Positions 17,563 through 25,812 of a stretch of DNA of 64,000 nucleotides are shown piece by piece. Below the pieces are notes generated by a model. That model was given only the letters and a program-made list of their open reading frames with translations, did no database searches and had not been told where the DNA came from. Position numbers and translations under genes: made by a program. The number at the start of each line of letters is the position of its first letter. Positions within the stretch are counted from its first letter, which is position 1. This DNA comes from Polyangiaceae bacterium (GTDB lineage Bacteria > Myxococcota_A > Polyangia > Polyangiales > Polyangiaceae), in NCBI GenBank assembly GCA_020633205.1, contig JACKEB010000011.1, forward strand, positions 1,036,501 to 1,100,500, given 5' to 3'.

Positions 17563-19357
17563 CGACGCAGCACCCGCTTCAGATCCGTCCGACTCAGATC
17601 CGGTTGCCTCAGAGCTGGTCCCTTCAGAGCCGGCCGCTTCGGAGCCGCGGGTAGTGCGCGCGGGGCCTGAACCCGAGCAAGACCTGCCCAGCGCCGAGCT
17701 TGGGCGGGTCGAGTTGGGCATCGGCCTCGCCACCCTTCTGGCTTGCACGGCTTACGGGCTGTCTCATCCTCTGAGCTGGGTCGCTCCGTTTTGGCTGTGG
17801 CTGGTCGCGCCGCTCATCGCGTTTGCCGTGGCCTTCTGGCGTGGGCGGGACGACGCGACCAAGCTCTGGTACGGCTGGTTGCTGTTGCCGCTTATTTCCG
17901 TGGGGTATGCCCTCCAGCAGCATTCGCGGGATTTCGGCCTCGTTCGAGGTCTGAGCGAAGTCTCCTCGATGATACTCGGGTACCGAGAGGTCGCCGGCGA
18001 TGCGCGCGCCATCATGTTCATTGGAGCTGGCATGGCTGCGATTGGCGCCCTTGGGCTCGAGTTGATCGGTTCCAGGGTCCACGCACGGCGAGAGCTTCCG
18101 GTGTCACCCCAGGCTTGGGTCGCCGTGCTGACCTGGGCGGTATCCCTGGCGTTTGGTCGCATCATGCTCGGGCTGAGCTGGAATCTCGAGGACGTCTTGG
18201 CCATCGTCAGCGTGCTGTTGCTCGCTGTGCTGATGGTGCGGGGTGCAGCGCTTGGCTTCGCGGTGTGGGTGCCATTGGTGTTCGTGGTCGCCTCTTGGCT
18301 CCGCGCGGAAGTTAGCGTTCCGATCCAGAATTTATCTCACGAGGCATTGTATGAGCCGGGACTGCGTGGCGGGCTCGAGCTAGCGAGCCGCTCGCGACTG
18401 GTCGTTCTTGACAGCTCTGCTTCGGGGGCTGCAATTGTGCTGCTGTTGTGGTCCTTGCGCAGGCGCTTGGCCTCACGTGGCAAACAAGTCGCGCTAGTCG
18501 CCGGGGTTTGGCTTGCATGTTTTGGGGGGGAGCGCTTCGTTCAGGCCTCCGAGCATCAACTCGCTGAGCTGGAAGGCGTGCTCAGTGACCGCAACCTGAA
18601 CTTGCCGCGGGTGGAGCTAGAAGGACAGCCCTGGATCCCCAACGCGCCGATCTGGATCGTCGGGCGTGACCGCAACGCATGGCTCGAGCCGCCCCGCTGG
18701 AAGCCGCAAGATTTCGCTCCCAGCCTGCTTGCTGCGACTCAGCCCAAAGATGCACCACCGGCAGAGCCTGATGACGAGCCGGATGAGCACGAAGGTGGGC
18801 CGCGGCGTATCAATGTCCAGGGCTTGAAGCGTCCCGGATTGATCCTCGCGGCAAAGGTCGATCTGCAGCTCGGCGCGCTGGAGAAGCAGCTCGGAGGCAA
18901 GGCGCTCGAACCTTTTGGCCTGCTGTTGCGAGACACTCGCGTGGTTCGTGAAGACGCGCTCGCGCGCAGTGCGGGGCTACGTACGCTGAGCCTGCGCCTC
19001 GCGAGCGACTGGAGTACGCTCCCGGAGCGAGAGCGCCCGGACGTCTGGCGGTACCTCTACGATCCCGACGCAGGCACACTGGTGGGGCCAGTGGAAGCTC
19101 CAGAGAAGTCGAAGCTCTTTAGCGTGGTGGGCGCTGGGTTGCGGAACTTTGGGTGCGCTCGGCTCACCGCCGCGCGGGATGCGCGACGAGTGTGCGAGGT
19201 GGTGGTCGGCGTCGACAGCGAGTGGTCCGTTGGGCGCCTCGCGGGGGCCATCTCTCCCCTGGTGACAGCCGCTGATGACCCAGGCACCGTGAGCTTTAGT
19301 CTGGTGCTGAAAAAGAGTGACGTCGCCGAGCGGATCGAACGCGCAAAAGCCGACTGA
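17546..19357 (+). CDS. Membrane protein with soluble C-terminal domain, unknown function
   Basis: A 603-residue protein starting inside the end of the M3 peptidase gene (ATG 17546, 17-bp overlap), hence probably co-translated. Residues 1-50 are Ser/Pro/Glu-rich. About eight hydrophobic helices span 55-350. The rest is soluble: an acidic linker (about 415-430) and a mixed alpha/beta domain containing LEKQLGGKALEPFGLLLRD and VCEVVVGVDSEWSVGRLAG. I do not recognise the family. The coupling to a peptidase suggests related envelope work, but this is inference. Confidence 0.82.
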   Translation: MPPESSDAAPASDPSDSDPVASELVPSEPAASEPRVVRAGPEPEQDLPSAELGRVELGIGLATLLACTAYGLSHPLSWVAPFWLWLVAPLIAFAVAFWRGRDDATKLWYGWLLLPLISVGYALQQHSRDFGLVRGLSEVSSMILGYREVAGDARAIMFIGAGMAAIGALGLELIGSRVHARRELPVSPQAWVAVLTWAVSLAFGRIMLGLSWNLEDVLAIVSVLLLAVLMVRGAALGFAVWVPLVFVVASWLRAEVSVPIQNLSHEALYEPGLRGGLELASRSRLVVLDSSASGAAIVLLLWSLRRRLASRGKQVALVAGVWLACFGGERFVQASEHQLAELEGVLSDRNLNLPRVELEGQPWIPNAPIWIVGRDRNAWLEPPRWKPQDFAPSLLAATQPKDAPPAEPDDEPDEHEGGPRRINVQGLKRPGLILAAKVDLQLGALEKQLGGKALEPFGLLLRDTRVVREDALARSAGLRTLSLRLASDWSTLPERERPDVWRYLYDPDAGTLVGPVEAPEKSKLFSVVGAGLRNFGCARLTAARDARRVCEVVVGVDSEWSVGRLAGAISPLVTAADDPGTVSFSLVLKKSDVAERIERAKAD

Positions 19358-19371
19358 AGCTTTCAGTCGGC
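19349..19371. terminator. Hairpin overlapping the stop codon of the 17546 gene
   Basis: Ten-base arms GCCGACTGAA (19349-19358) and TTCAGTCGGC (19362-19371) with a 3-base loop. The stop codon at 19355-19357 is inside the left arm. It separates this gene from the convergent HPPD gene ending at 19399 and is symmetric enough to serve both. Confidence 0.7.
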
Positions 19372-19398
19372 CATGCTAGCGCGGCAGGCGTAGCTGTC

Positions 19399-20445
19399 TC
19401 AGAGTACGCCGCGGCGCTCTTGGTCGCGCTCGATGGACCGAAACAACGCCGAGAAGTTCCCTTCGCCGAAAGACAGGTGATTCCGCCGCTGAATCATCTC
19501 GAAGAAGATCGGACCGATCACGTTGCGCGTGAAGATCTGTAACAGGTACCCGTCGTCGTCGCCGTCCACCAGCACCTTGAGCGCGGCGATGCGTGCGTGA
19601 TCTTCGGTGACCCCAGGAACGCGTTCGAAGACGTTTTCGTAGTACTCGCTGTCGATATCCAAGGTCGGCACGCCCGCCTCCTCGAGGCCCTGCAGGCTGC
19701 TGAGCAGGTCATCGCTCAGGAGCGCAATGTGTTGCACGCCGGGGCCCGCGTACTCCCGCAGATACTCCTCGATCTGAGACTTCGACTCGTCGCCTTCGTT
19801 GATCGGGATGCAGAACTGACCGCAAGGCGATCGCAGCGCGTAGGAGGTGAGTCCGGTCTTCTGCCCGCGGATGTCGAAGTAGCGCACCTCCGTGAAGCCG
19901 AACACCTCCTTGTAGAAGCTCGCCCACTCTTGCATCGTGCCTTTGTGCACGTTGTTGGTCAGGTGATCCACGCGGTAAAAGCCGCGGCTCGGGTGGTGTT
20001 CTGGCTGCTCCAGAGCAAGGAAGTCGTCGTTCCAGCGCCGCCCCACTCGCTCCTCCACCAGGTAGATGAGCGAGCCGCCGATGCCGTAGATCGCCCTGGC
20101 ACCATGATACGCGATGGGGCCCGTGTAGGCTTTCGCACCGCGCTCGACGGCGCGCGCCAGCGCTAGCTCCGCGTCCTTGACCCACCAACCGAGCGCGGAG
20201 ACGCACCCTCCGTGGGCTTTGGCGAAGTCGTTAGCGTGGCTCGTTGCCTCGCGGTTTACCAGGAAGTGCACGTTATGTTGCACGTAGTCGAGGATGTTGA
20301 GGCTCGGGTGCCGATTGAGCTTCGAGAAGCCCAGGCTACCGAAGAGGCGGTTCAGCTCTGCTTCGCCTTCAGGCGACGGGCTTGCGTACTCGACGAAGGC
20401 GATGCCGTTTAGGCCTAGGGGGTTCTGATCGTTTGCTTGGTTCAT
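19399..20445 (-). CDS. hppD: 4-hydroxyphenylpyruvate dioxygenase
   Basis: A 348-residue Fe(II) enzyme converting 4-hydroxyphenylpyruvate to homogentisate in tyrosine breakdown. It has the two-repeat vicinal-oxygen-chelate fold; the iron ligands are His161 (VDHLTNNV), His239 (GVQHIAL) and Glu316 (FFEMIQRR), and the C-terminal FGEGNFSALF helix of HPPD is present. The length is normal. ATG 20445 overlaps the stop of the upstream homogentisate dioxygenase gene (ATGA). The pair therefore encodes two successive steps of the pathway in one transcript, and the divergent LysR-type gene at 21683 is the likely regulator. Confidence 0.95.
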   Translation of the reverse strand: MNQANDQNPLGLNGIAFVEYASPSPEGEAELNRLFGSLGFSKLNRHPSLNILDYVQHNVHFLVNREATSHANDFAKAHGGCVSALGWWVKDAELALARAVERGAKAYTGPIAYHGARAIYGIGGSLIYLVEERVGRRWNDDFLALEQPEHHPSRGFYRVDHLTNNVHKGTMQEWASFYKEVFGFTEVRYFDIRGQKTGLTSYALRSPCGQFCIPINEGDESKSQIEEYLREYAGPGVQHIALLSDDLLSSLQGLEEAGVPTLDIDSEYYENVFERVPGVTEDHARIAALKVLVDGDDDGYLLQIFTRNVIGPIFFEMIQRRNHLSFGEGNFSALFRSIERDQERRGVL

Positions 20446-21569
20446 GGCGTCATCCAGCTCTTCCAGTAGTCCACGCGCTCGGCGGATTGAGCGCCGTCGC
20501 ATACTCGCAAGGGGCGTAGGGTATCGATCATCACGGCGACCTCTTCCGTGCGCGTCTTGCCTTCACTGGCCTTGATTGCGCCCGGCTGAGGACCGTGGTG
20601 GATCCCCTGAGGGTGGAACGTCAACATCCCTGGGGAAATGCCCTGGCGACTGAAGAAGTCACCTGAGTGGTAGAACAGCACCTCATCGTAATCGATGTTC
20701 GCGTGGTAAAAGGGCACGCGCAGGGCGTTCGGATCGCCGACCTCCAAGGGGCGGGGCAGGAAGGTGCAAACGACGAGGGAGTCACTCAGGAACGTTGCGT
20801 GAGCCGATGGTGGCAGGTGATAGCGGTCGCTCAGCACCGGCCGGATGTCCTTCACGTTGATCCGCCAGACGCTGAGGTCGCCCTTCCAGCCCACGGTGTT
20901 CAGCGGATCGTACGGGTAGCGGATGAGGTGTTGCTCGCCACCACGCTGAACGACGACGTCCCAGTCTCGCTCGTTGCCCGAGTTGGCGAGGGCGGGTAAG
21001 CGCTCCGGGTCAGGCACGTCGATCAACGCCGGGTCGAACAAGGCATGGTGCCCGAGCAGTCCCTTCTGCGGGAGCTCGAGCTCACTCCGGCTCTCGAGGA
21101 CCAGACAGTGGGTCAGGTCCTTCGGTGACAAGCGGTAAGTAGTACCGCGAGGAACCAGCACGTAGTCACCGGTCTCGTAATCCAGAGCGCCGAAGTCGCT
21201 GAGCAGTGTGCCGCGACCACCATGAATGAAGAGTAGCTCGTCAGCGTCGGCGTTGCGGAAGCAGTGCTGCATCTCGCCGCTCAAGCGGCTGAAGGCAATG
21301 CGCGCGTCGGCGTTCTCCAGCACGGCGATGCGTGAGTCGAGCCACTCGCTGGGGGTGCCTTCCCCGGCGTTCAAGCCCTTCAGCTCGCGAAGGTTCATGG
21401 CGCGCGGGCGCAGACCCTCGCTCACCGACGTCCAGTTCACCGGCGGGGTGCTGCGATAGAGGTGCGCCGCGCGCCCAAAGAACCCGCGGCGACCGAACTC
21501 CTCCTCAACGGTACCGCTGGGGATATCCACGTGCGCCTGACGGGTGACCCGCCCCCGAGTGTAGTGCAT
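20442..21569 (-). CDS. hmgA: Homogentisate 1,2-dioxygenase
   Basis: A 375-residue cupin-fold enzyme that opens the ring of homogentisate to maleylacetoacetate. Conserved C-terminal metal region: FYHANIDYDEVLF (His289, Glu296) and HPQGIHHGPQPG (His324/325), as in the family. It is shorter than the roughly 430-residue eukaryotic/pseudomonad type and matches the short bacterial class. It is the first gene of the operon with HPPD. No maleylacetoacetate isomerase or fumarylacetoacetase gene lies in this window, so the pathway must be completed elsewhere. ATG 21569 is the first start after the AT-richer divergent spacer. Confidence 0.92.
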   Translation of the reverse strand: MHYTRGRVTRQAHVDIPSGTVEEEFGRRGFFGRAAHLYRSTPPVNWTSVSEGLRPRAMNLRELKGLNAGEGTPSEWLDSRIAVLENADARIAFSRLSGEMQHCFRNADADELLFIHGGRGTLLSDFGALDYETGDYVLVPRGTTYRLSPKDLTHCLVLESRSELELPQKGLLGHHALFDPALIDVPDPERLPALANSGNERDWDVVVQRGGEQHLIRYPYDPLNTVGWKGDLSVWRINVKDIRPVLSDRYHLPPSAHATFLSDSLVVCTFLPRPLEVGDPNALRVPFYHANIDYDEVLFYHSGDFFSRQGISPGMLTFHPQGIHHGPQPGAIKASEGKTRTEEVAVMIDTLRPLRVCDGAQSAERVDYWKSWMTP

Positions 21570-21682
21570 GGGCGCAGATTACGGCCCAGAGACCGTTCAT
21601 GAAAATTCAAGTTTCTGATAGAAGTTGTACGGTTTATTAGAACAAGCTGCGGCGCTTGAAAGCGCCCCTCACCCCCGAACCC
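21570..21682. promoter_or_regulatory. Divergent control region between hmgA-hppD and a LysR gene
   Basis: A locally AT-rich spacer in a GC-rich genome. It contains TTCATGAA (21597-21604), a TTCT-N3-AGAA dyad near 21613, and CAAGC-N6-GCTTG (21643-21658). LysR proteins usually bind T-N11-A dyads in such spacers, so one of these is the probable operator. Which one cannot be decided by eye. Confidence 0.5.
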
Positions 21683-22639
21683 GTGAAAAAGACTGCAGAA
21701 TCCGCCCCTGAACCGGGAGACTTCGTCAATCTGGACCAGTTGCGAGTGCTCCAGGCCATCGCGTCCACAGGGAGCTTCGCCGCTGCGGGCAAGCGCCTGC
21801 ACCGCGCAACCAGCGCCGTGAGCTACGGCGTCAAGGGGCTGGAAGAGCGCGTCGGATTTGCGCTGTTCGACCGTAGCGGTCACCGCGCTGTGCTCACTAC
21901 CGCGGGGCAACGCTTGCTGCTGGAGGCGGAGCAGTTGCTAGAGCGTGCGCGCCACTTTGATCGCGTCGCCCTGGCGCTGCGCGACGCCTGGGAGCCGAGC
22001 CTGACCATCGTCGTCGATGGGGCGCTGGACCTGAAGCCGATCCTCGCGGCAATGAAAGGGCTCGTGCAGCGGGGCCTGCCGACGCGCGTCGACTTGCACG
22101 TGGAGTATCTCTCGGGGGTGAGGGAGCGCTTCAACGATCAGCGAGGCGACTTGATGTTCGTGCTCGACTTCGCTGGCGATGCGCGACACGTTGCGCGCCC
22201 GCTGGCACCCCTCTGCATGCGGCTGGTGGTCAGCCCGACGCATCCTCTTGCGCCAGTGCACCCCCGCTCCAAGAAGCAAGCGAAGCGGACTCGTGCCGAG
22301 CTTGCGCAACACGTGGAGCTGATGGTGGAAGACTCAGGCACTGTGACCAACGCTTCCGCGCTAGGGCGCTTGTCGCTTGGCAGCCCACATGTGCTCCGCC
22401 TCGGCGACTTTCACGCGAAGCTCGAGGCGCTCGTCTCGGGCATCGGCTTCGGTTGGATGCCTCAGCACCTGATCGAGGACGCGCTCGAGCAAAAGCAGTT
22501 GCTGCTCCTCCCCTTCGAAGAAGCCGAAGAGCATCGCTTCATCCCGCACCTGTCGTGGCGTCGCGCGCGCCCCCTGGGCAGGGCCGCGGAGCTGTTCCTG
22601 GAGTTGTTGGCGGAGCAACCGGGCTGGAGTGATGGTTGA
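21683..22639 (+). CDS. LysR-family transcriptional regulator
   Basis: About 318 residues. The N-terminal winged helix is clear (LDQLRVLQAIASTGSFAAAG, then SAVSYGVKGLEERVG and LFDRSG), followed by the helical linker and a substrate-binding domain of the LysR type. It has no ATG; GTG 21683 is used here and TTG 21656 is an in-frame alternative, neither with a good ribosome site. It is divergent from the homogentisate operon and most likely controls it. The DNA-binding helix with SAVSYGVKGLE resembles regulators that act on amino-acid-derived or aromatic substrates. Effector unknown. Confidence 0.88.
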   Translation: MKKTAESAPEPGDFVNLDQLRVLQAIASTGSFAAAGKRLHRATSAVSYGVKGLEERVGFALFDRSGHRAVLTTAGQRLLLEAEQLLERARHFDRVALALRDAWEPSLTIVVDGALDLKPILAAMKGLVQRGLPTRVDLHVEYLSGVRERFNDQRGDLMFVLDFAGDARHVARPLAPLCMRLVVSPTHPLAPVHPRSKKQAKRTRAELAQHVELMVEDSGTVTNASALGRLSLGSPHVLRLGDFHAKLEALVSGIGFGWMPQHLIEDALEQKQLLLLPFEEAEEHRFIPHLSWRRARPLGRAAELFLELLAEQPGWSDG

Positions 22640-22673
22640 CTGGTTCGGCGGAACGCATTTCCGGTCGGTATTG

Positions 22674-22793
22674 GGGAACCGCCAAGGGCGCCAAGGACGC
22701 CAAGATTTTGGGAGTGCTCTGAACGTAGAAGTGTGGGGACGTTAAGCTACCCTCAGTGCTGAACGTTCGAGTAGGCACGAATCCGTGCGGCAA
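22674..22793 (+). repeat. CGCCAAGG-type repeat, copy A
   Basis: Begins with a 36-bp stretch (22674-22709) that is identical to 23372-23407 and is itself built of three CGCCAAGR-like units with a period near 9. The following 84 bp are related to copy B less closely, including the shared GCTGAAC and GCGGCAA segments. It precedes the GxxExxY gene. Confidence 0.85.
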
Positions 22794-22871
22794 TAACTTG
22801 AGCCCGGATGTGTTCGATACTTGCGGGGACGCCCCATCTAGATTCTACCTCCTCTGCGAGACTTCTGGAAA

Positions 22872-23327
22872 TTGGCGGCGCCATCGGTCGATACGTTCGC
22901 TGTGAACCCCCGCGACCAACGCACTTCGAATCCTGCTAGACCAGAGCCTGGTGGCCGGTTGGACGAGCTCTGCCACCGGGTCATCGGTTCTGCACTAGAG
23001 GTTCACAGGCGACTCGGTCCGGGGTTTCTGGAAGCGGTCTACGAGCGCGCAATGTGTGTCGAGTTGCGGTTGCGGGGGATTCGGTACGCACAACAAGTGC
23101 CTGTGGGGGTGATGTACAAGGGCAATCCGATCGGGACTGGCCGCATCGATCTGCTTGTCGACTCCCGCCTCGTGGTGGAGATCAAGGTAGTCGAGACAAT
23201 TGCCCCCATCCATGTCGCGCAGGTCATCTCCTATCTGAAAGCGACTGGGCTTCCATTGGGCTTGCTGATCACCTTCAACGTGTTGCGGCTATCGTTGGGT
23301 GTGAAGAGAGTTGTACTGTCGTCTTGA
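22872..23327 (+). CDS. GxxExxY family protein (PD-(D/E)XK nuclease-like)
   Basis: A 151-residue protein with the naming motif GPGFLEAVYERAM (residues about 53-65, preceded by SALEVHRRLG) and a nuclease-like core: GRIDLLVDSRLVVEIKV gives the D...ExK signature, then a helix HVAQVISYLKATG and a LLITFN strand. Members of this family are common, function unproven. The start is uncertain: TTG 22872 is the longest option and GTG 22902 is in frame. The gene sits alone between direct repeats (22674 and 23372), with an inverted copy of the repeat core at 23596. That layout resembles a mobile or repeat-associated cassette. Confidence 0.82.
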   Translation: MAAPSVDTFAVNPRDQRTSNPARPEPGGRLDELCHRVIGSALEVHRRLGPGFLEAVYERAMCVELRLRGIRYAQQVPVGVMYKGNPIGTGRIDLLVDSRLVVEIKVVETIAPIHVAQVISYLKATGLPLGLLITFNVLRLSLGVKRVVLSS

Positions 23328-23371
23328 AGTCGTGGTGGGCGCTTGTTAGCAGGCGAGGTTCCGATTTTTGA

Positions 23372-23496
23372 GGGAACCGCCAAGGGCGCCAAGGACGCCA
23401 AGATTTTCTGGGGGATGCTCCTGGTGTATTTCTGGCGGGGCGTGTAGGCACCGTCAGCGCTGAACTTGCTGGGCCTAGCCCGAATCCGCGCGGCAA
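23372..23496 (+). repeat. CGCCAAGG-type repeat, copy B
   Basis: Direct copy of 22674-22793: the first 36 bp are identical and the rest is partly similar (GCTGAAC, CGAATCCG, GCGGCAA in the same order). It lies 45 bp after the stop of the GxxExxY gene. Confidence 0.85.
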
Positions 23497-23595
23497 GTCC
23501 CTGAGGACACCTGAGAGCGACCCAACCTCAGGCCCCCCCCGGTATCATGGGGCTGAAGTCGCGGCGGGCAGGCGCCATATGATGCATTCCCGAAA

Positions 23596-23615
23596 TCCTT
23601 GGCGTCCTTGGCGGT
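23596..23615 (-). repeat. Inverted copy of the repeat core
   Basis: TCCTTGGCGTCCTTGGCGGT is the reverse complement of the repeat core with one CGCCAAGG unit missing. With copy B it forms an inverted pair about 190 bp apart. The rest of 23328-23687 holds no gene, only copy B and a downstream hairpin. Confidence 0.75.
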
Positions 23616-23651
23616 CAATCCGCGAACAGCAATGAGCTTCCAGCAACGACC

Positions 23652-23699
23652 GAGAGGAGGCCTAGCCCGGAAAGCTGACCGGACTGCCTAGGCCTCTCG
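23652..23699 (-). terminator. Hairpin at the end of the fetB-like gene
   Basis: CGAGAGG-AGG-CCTAG on the left (23651-23665) pairs with CTAGGCCTCTCG on the right (23688-23699), leaving a 3-base bulge and a 22-base loop that itself contains CCGG repeats. The right arm includes the stop codon of the minus-strand permease gene. Confidence 0.5.
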
Positions 23700-24539
23700 A
23701 TGTCGCCGTCCTCCGCCGCCACCACCGCCTCCGCCTCGGGAAGCGACGGGTTTTGGCTCGGGCGGGGGGATGAGCTGGTGGGCTGCGGTGAGCTGGCGAT
23801 TGCGCAGAACCAACAGGAAGACGAGGGTTGCCAGGCTCACGCTGGTGGTCAGGGCGACGTAGATCAAGAGCTGGTATTTGACGGCGACCAGTGGGGAGAC
23901 GCCGCCCAGGATTTGGCCTGTCATCATGCCGGGCAGCTGCACCACGCCGGCGACGGTGAGGCTGTTGAGCGTCGGGATCATTGCCGCGCGGAGACTCCGT
24001 TTGAGCAACGGGTGCAGCGCCTCCGGGCCGCTGAAGCCGAGGCTCAGCAGCGTTTCTACCTCGGCGCGACGCACGTCTAGCTCTTCCATGAAGCGCTCCG
24101 CGGCGAGGCTCACGCCGTTCATCGAGTTGCCGAGCAGCATCCCGCCGATGGGGATCAGGTACTGGGGGGAGTACCAGGGGTGGATATCGACCACGACCGC
24201 CGTGGAGAAACCGAGGCTAACGCTGGTGCCAACGATGAGGCCCAGCGCTGCGAGCCACGCAACCCCGCGGAAGCGCCTTGAGATGCGCGAGGCAGCGGTG
24301 CGCGCTGCGACGCTGAGCATCAAGCCCAGCGTCGCGAGTACCAAGAGCGGGTTGTGAATGCTGAACACCGCGGTCAGCGCGTAGCCCACGGCGACCAGCT
24401 GGATGCTGCCACGGAGCGCGGCTAGGCCGATCTTTTTGCCTAGATCTAGCCGCATGCGCGCGGAAACGAGAAACACCAGCGCGAGCAATACCAGGAGCGT
24501 CGCGAGGCGCAGCCAGTGGATGTCCAGCGCGCCTTTCAT
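23688..24539 (-). CDS. fetB: FetB-like ABC transporter permease (UPF0014)
   Basis: A 283-residue inner-membrane protein with about seven helices. Family signatures: LRGSIQLVAVGYAL near the N-terminus, PIGGMLLGNSMNGVSLAAER, ALHPLLKRSLRAAMIPTLN and VVQLPGMMTGQILGG. It is the FetB/YbbM type, which with FetA exports iron and aids peroxide resistance in E. coli. The cytosolic C-terminus ends in a poly-Gly/Arg tail (about nine Gly in a row) that is not usual. The matching ATPase gene lies 31 bp upstream, so both are one operon. Confidence 0.9.
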   Translation of the reverse strand: MKGALDIHWLRLATLLVLLALVFLVSARMRLDLGKKIGLAALRGSIQLVAVGYALTAVFSIHNPLLVLATLGLMLSVAARTAASRISRRFRGVAWLAALGLIVGTSVSLGFSTAVVVDIHPWYSPQYLIPIGGMLLGNSMNGVSLAAERFMEELDVRRAEVETLLSLGFSGPEALHPLLKRSLRAAMIPTLNSLTVAGVVQLPGMMTGQILGGVSPLVAVKYQLLIYVALTTSVSLATLVFLLVLRNRQLTAAHQLIPPPEPKPVASRGGGGGGGGGRRHREA

Positions 24540-24570
24540 CGGTCGGCGCCCTTCAGGTCAGTGGCGCCGC

Positions 24571-25278
24571 TCAAGTCTCACTCCCCGAGAAGAACTCCAT
24601 CAGCGCGCCGTCGTCGGGTTGCTCCAGTAGACGTCCGCCACGGATCAACACCCAGCGTCCGCCGAGTTGCGTCGCCAGGCGTTCCGAGTGGGTCACCACC
24701 ACACACGTCAGCCGGCTGCGTGCCCGCAGGTCCGCGATCAGCTGTGCGACCTTTGCCTCGTGGTGCGGGTCGAGAGCGCTGGTGGGCTCGTCCAGCAGCA
24801 GGACCTCCGGGGTCATGAGCAGGCTTCGCGCTAGGCTCACCCGCTGCTTTTCGCCACCCGAGAGCCGACTTGCGTCTTGCTCGAGCAGGTCTTCATGCAG
24901 GCCAAGCGCAGCGAGTTCTTGGGCCATGGCGTGCTCGGTGGGTGGATCGTATCCGCGAGGCACCATGCCCAGGTTGTCTCGGACACTGCCCGGAAACATC
25001 ACTGGCGCTTGAGTGATCAGTGCCACGCGCCGCCGCAATGCCCGAGGCTCGTACTCTGCGAGCGGCTTGCCCGCGAACTCGACTTGACCGGCGGACGGCT
25101 CAGCCAGACGATTGAACAGCCTGAGGAGGCTGCTCTTTCCAGAGCCCGAAGCGCCGAGCAGAACCACGAGTTCGCCCGGCGCAACGCCCAGGTTCACCCC
25201 CGTGAGCACGGGGCCCCGTCCGAAGTCGATCGCGACCTCAGCCAGGCGCAGCGCGGGTATTGGGTCCTGGGCAGCCAC
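24571..25278 (-). CDS. fetA: FetA-like ABC transporter ATPase
   Basis: A 235-residue ATPase with Walker A GASGSGKS, Q-loop ITQAPVMFPGSVRDNL, signature LSGGEKQRVSLA, Walker B VLLLDEPTSALDP and the switch His in VTHS. It pairs with the UPF0014 permease just downstream to form a FetAB-type exporter. It begins with GTG 25278, as no ATG fits. The upstream spacer of 60 bp is shared with the divergent split-barrel gene at 25339. Confidence 0.9.
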   Translation of the reverse strand: MAAQDPIPALRLAEVAIDFGRGPVLTGVNLGVAPGELVVLLGASGSGKSSLLRLFNRLAEPSAGQVEFAGKPLAEYEPRALRRRVALITQAPVMFPGSVRDNLGMVPRGYDPPTEHAMAQELAALGLHEDLLEQDASRLSGGEKQRVSLARSLLMTPEVLLLDEPTSALDPHHEAKVAQLIADLRARSRLTCVVVTHSERLATQLGGRWVLIRGGRLLEQPDDGALMEFFSGSET

Positions 25279-25338
25279 CGGTTCGCACTATATCCTCGGC
25301 TTTCTTCCCCTCGCCAGCTAAGCGGTATCGTCGTCGCC

Positions 25339-25812
25339 ATGCCCGTCGCCCTTCCCGAAGATCTCGTCGAGTTCCTCGAGAGCGGCGTCTCCATGATCCT
25401 GGCCACCCGCGATGCCGAACTCAGGCCCGAGGTGTTGCGGGGGTTGGGCGCGCTCGTCGCAGCGGATCGGCAATCCATCACGTTGTTCCTGAACGCCGCG
25501 TTGAGTGCTCGCACGCTGGACAACATTCGTGCGAACGGGCGTATCGCCGTGGCGTTCTCTCGCATCCACGATCATCGCACGGTGCAGCTCAAAGGGCGGG
25601 TGCTCGAGGTGCGTGACGTGACTCCACAGCAGCAACCGGAACTCGAACGTTACCGCGTGGCATTTGCTGAGCAGGTCGCGATGACCGGGCTGCCTCGGTC
25701 GGTCACCCGCCGCATGCGGATCAGCCCAAGCGTCGCATTGAGTATCGAGTTCGACGAGGGTTTCGACCAGACGCCCGGGCCAGCGGCAGGACGACCCATG
25801 GAGCCAGCATGA
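25339..25812 (+). CDS. Pyridoxamine-5'-phosphate-oxidase-like FMN split-barrel protein
   Basis: A 157-residue protein with the PNPOx-like barrel: LVEFLESGVSMILATRDAELRPEV, then ITLFLNAALSARTLDNIRAN and IAVAFSRIHDHRTVQLKG. Such proteins bind FMN, F420 or haem and act on small redox substrates. ATG 25339 follows the divergent spacer. The stop (TGA 25810-25812) overlaps the ATG of the next gene by 4 bp, so the two are co-translated, and the second gene also begins with a split barrel. They may form a mixed dimer; this is inference. Confidence 0.85.
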   Translation: MPVALPEDLVEFLESGVSMILATRDAELRPEVLRGLGALVAADRQSITLFLNAALSARTLDNIRANGRIAVAFSRIHDHRTVQLKGRVLEVRDVTPQQQPELERYRVAFAEQVAMTGLPRSVTRRMRISPSVALSIEFDEGFDQTPGPAAGRPMEPA

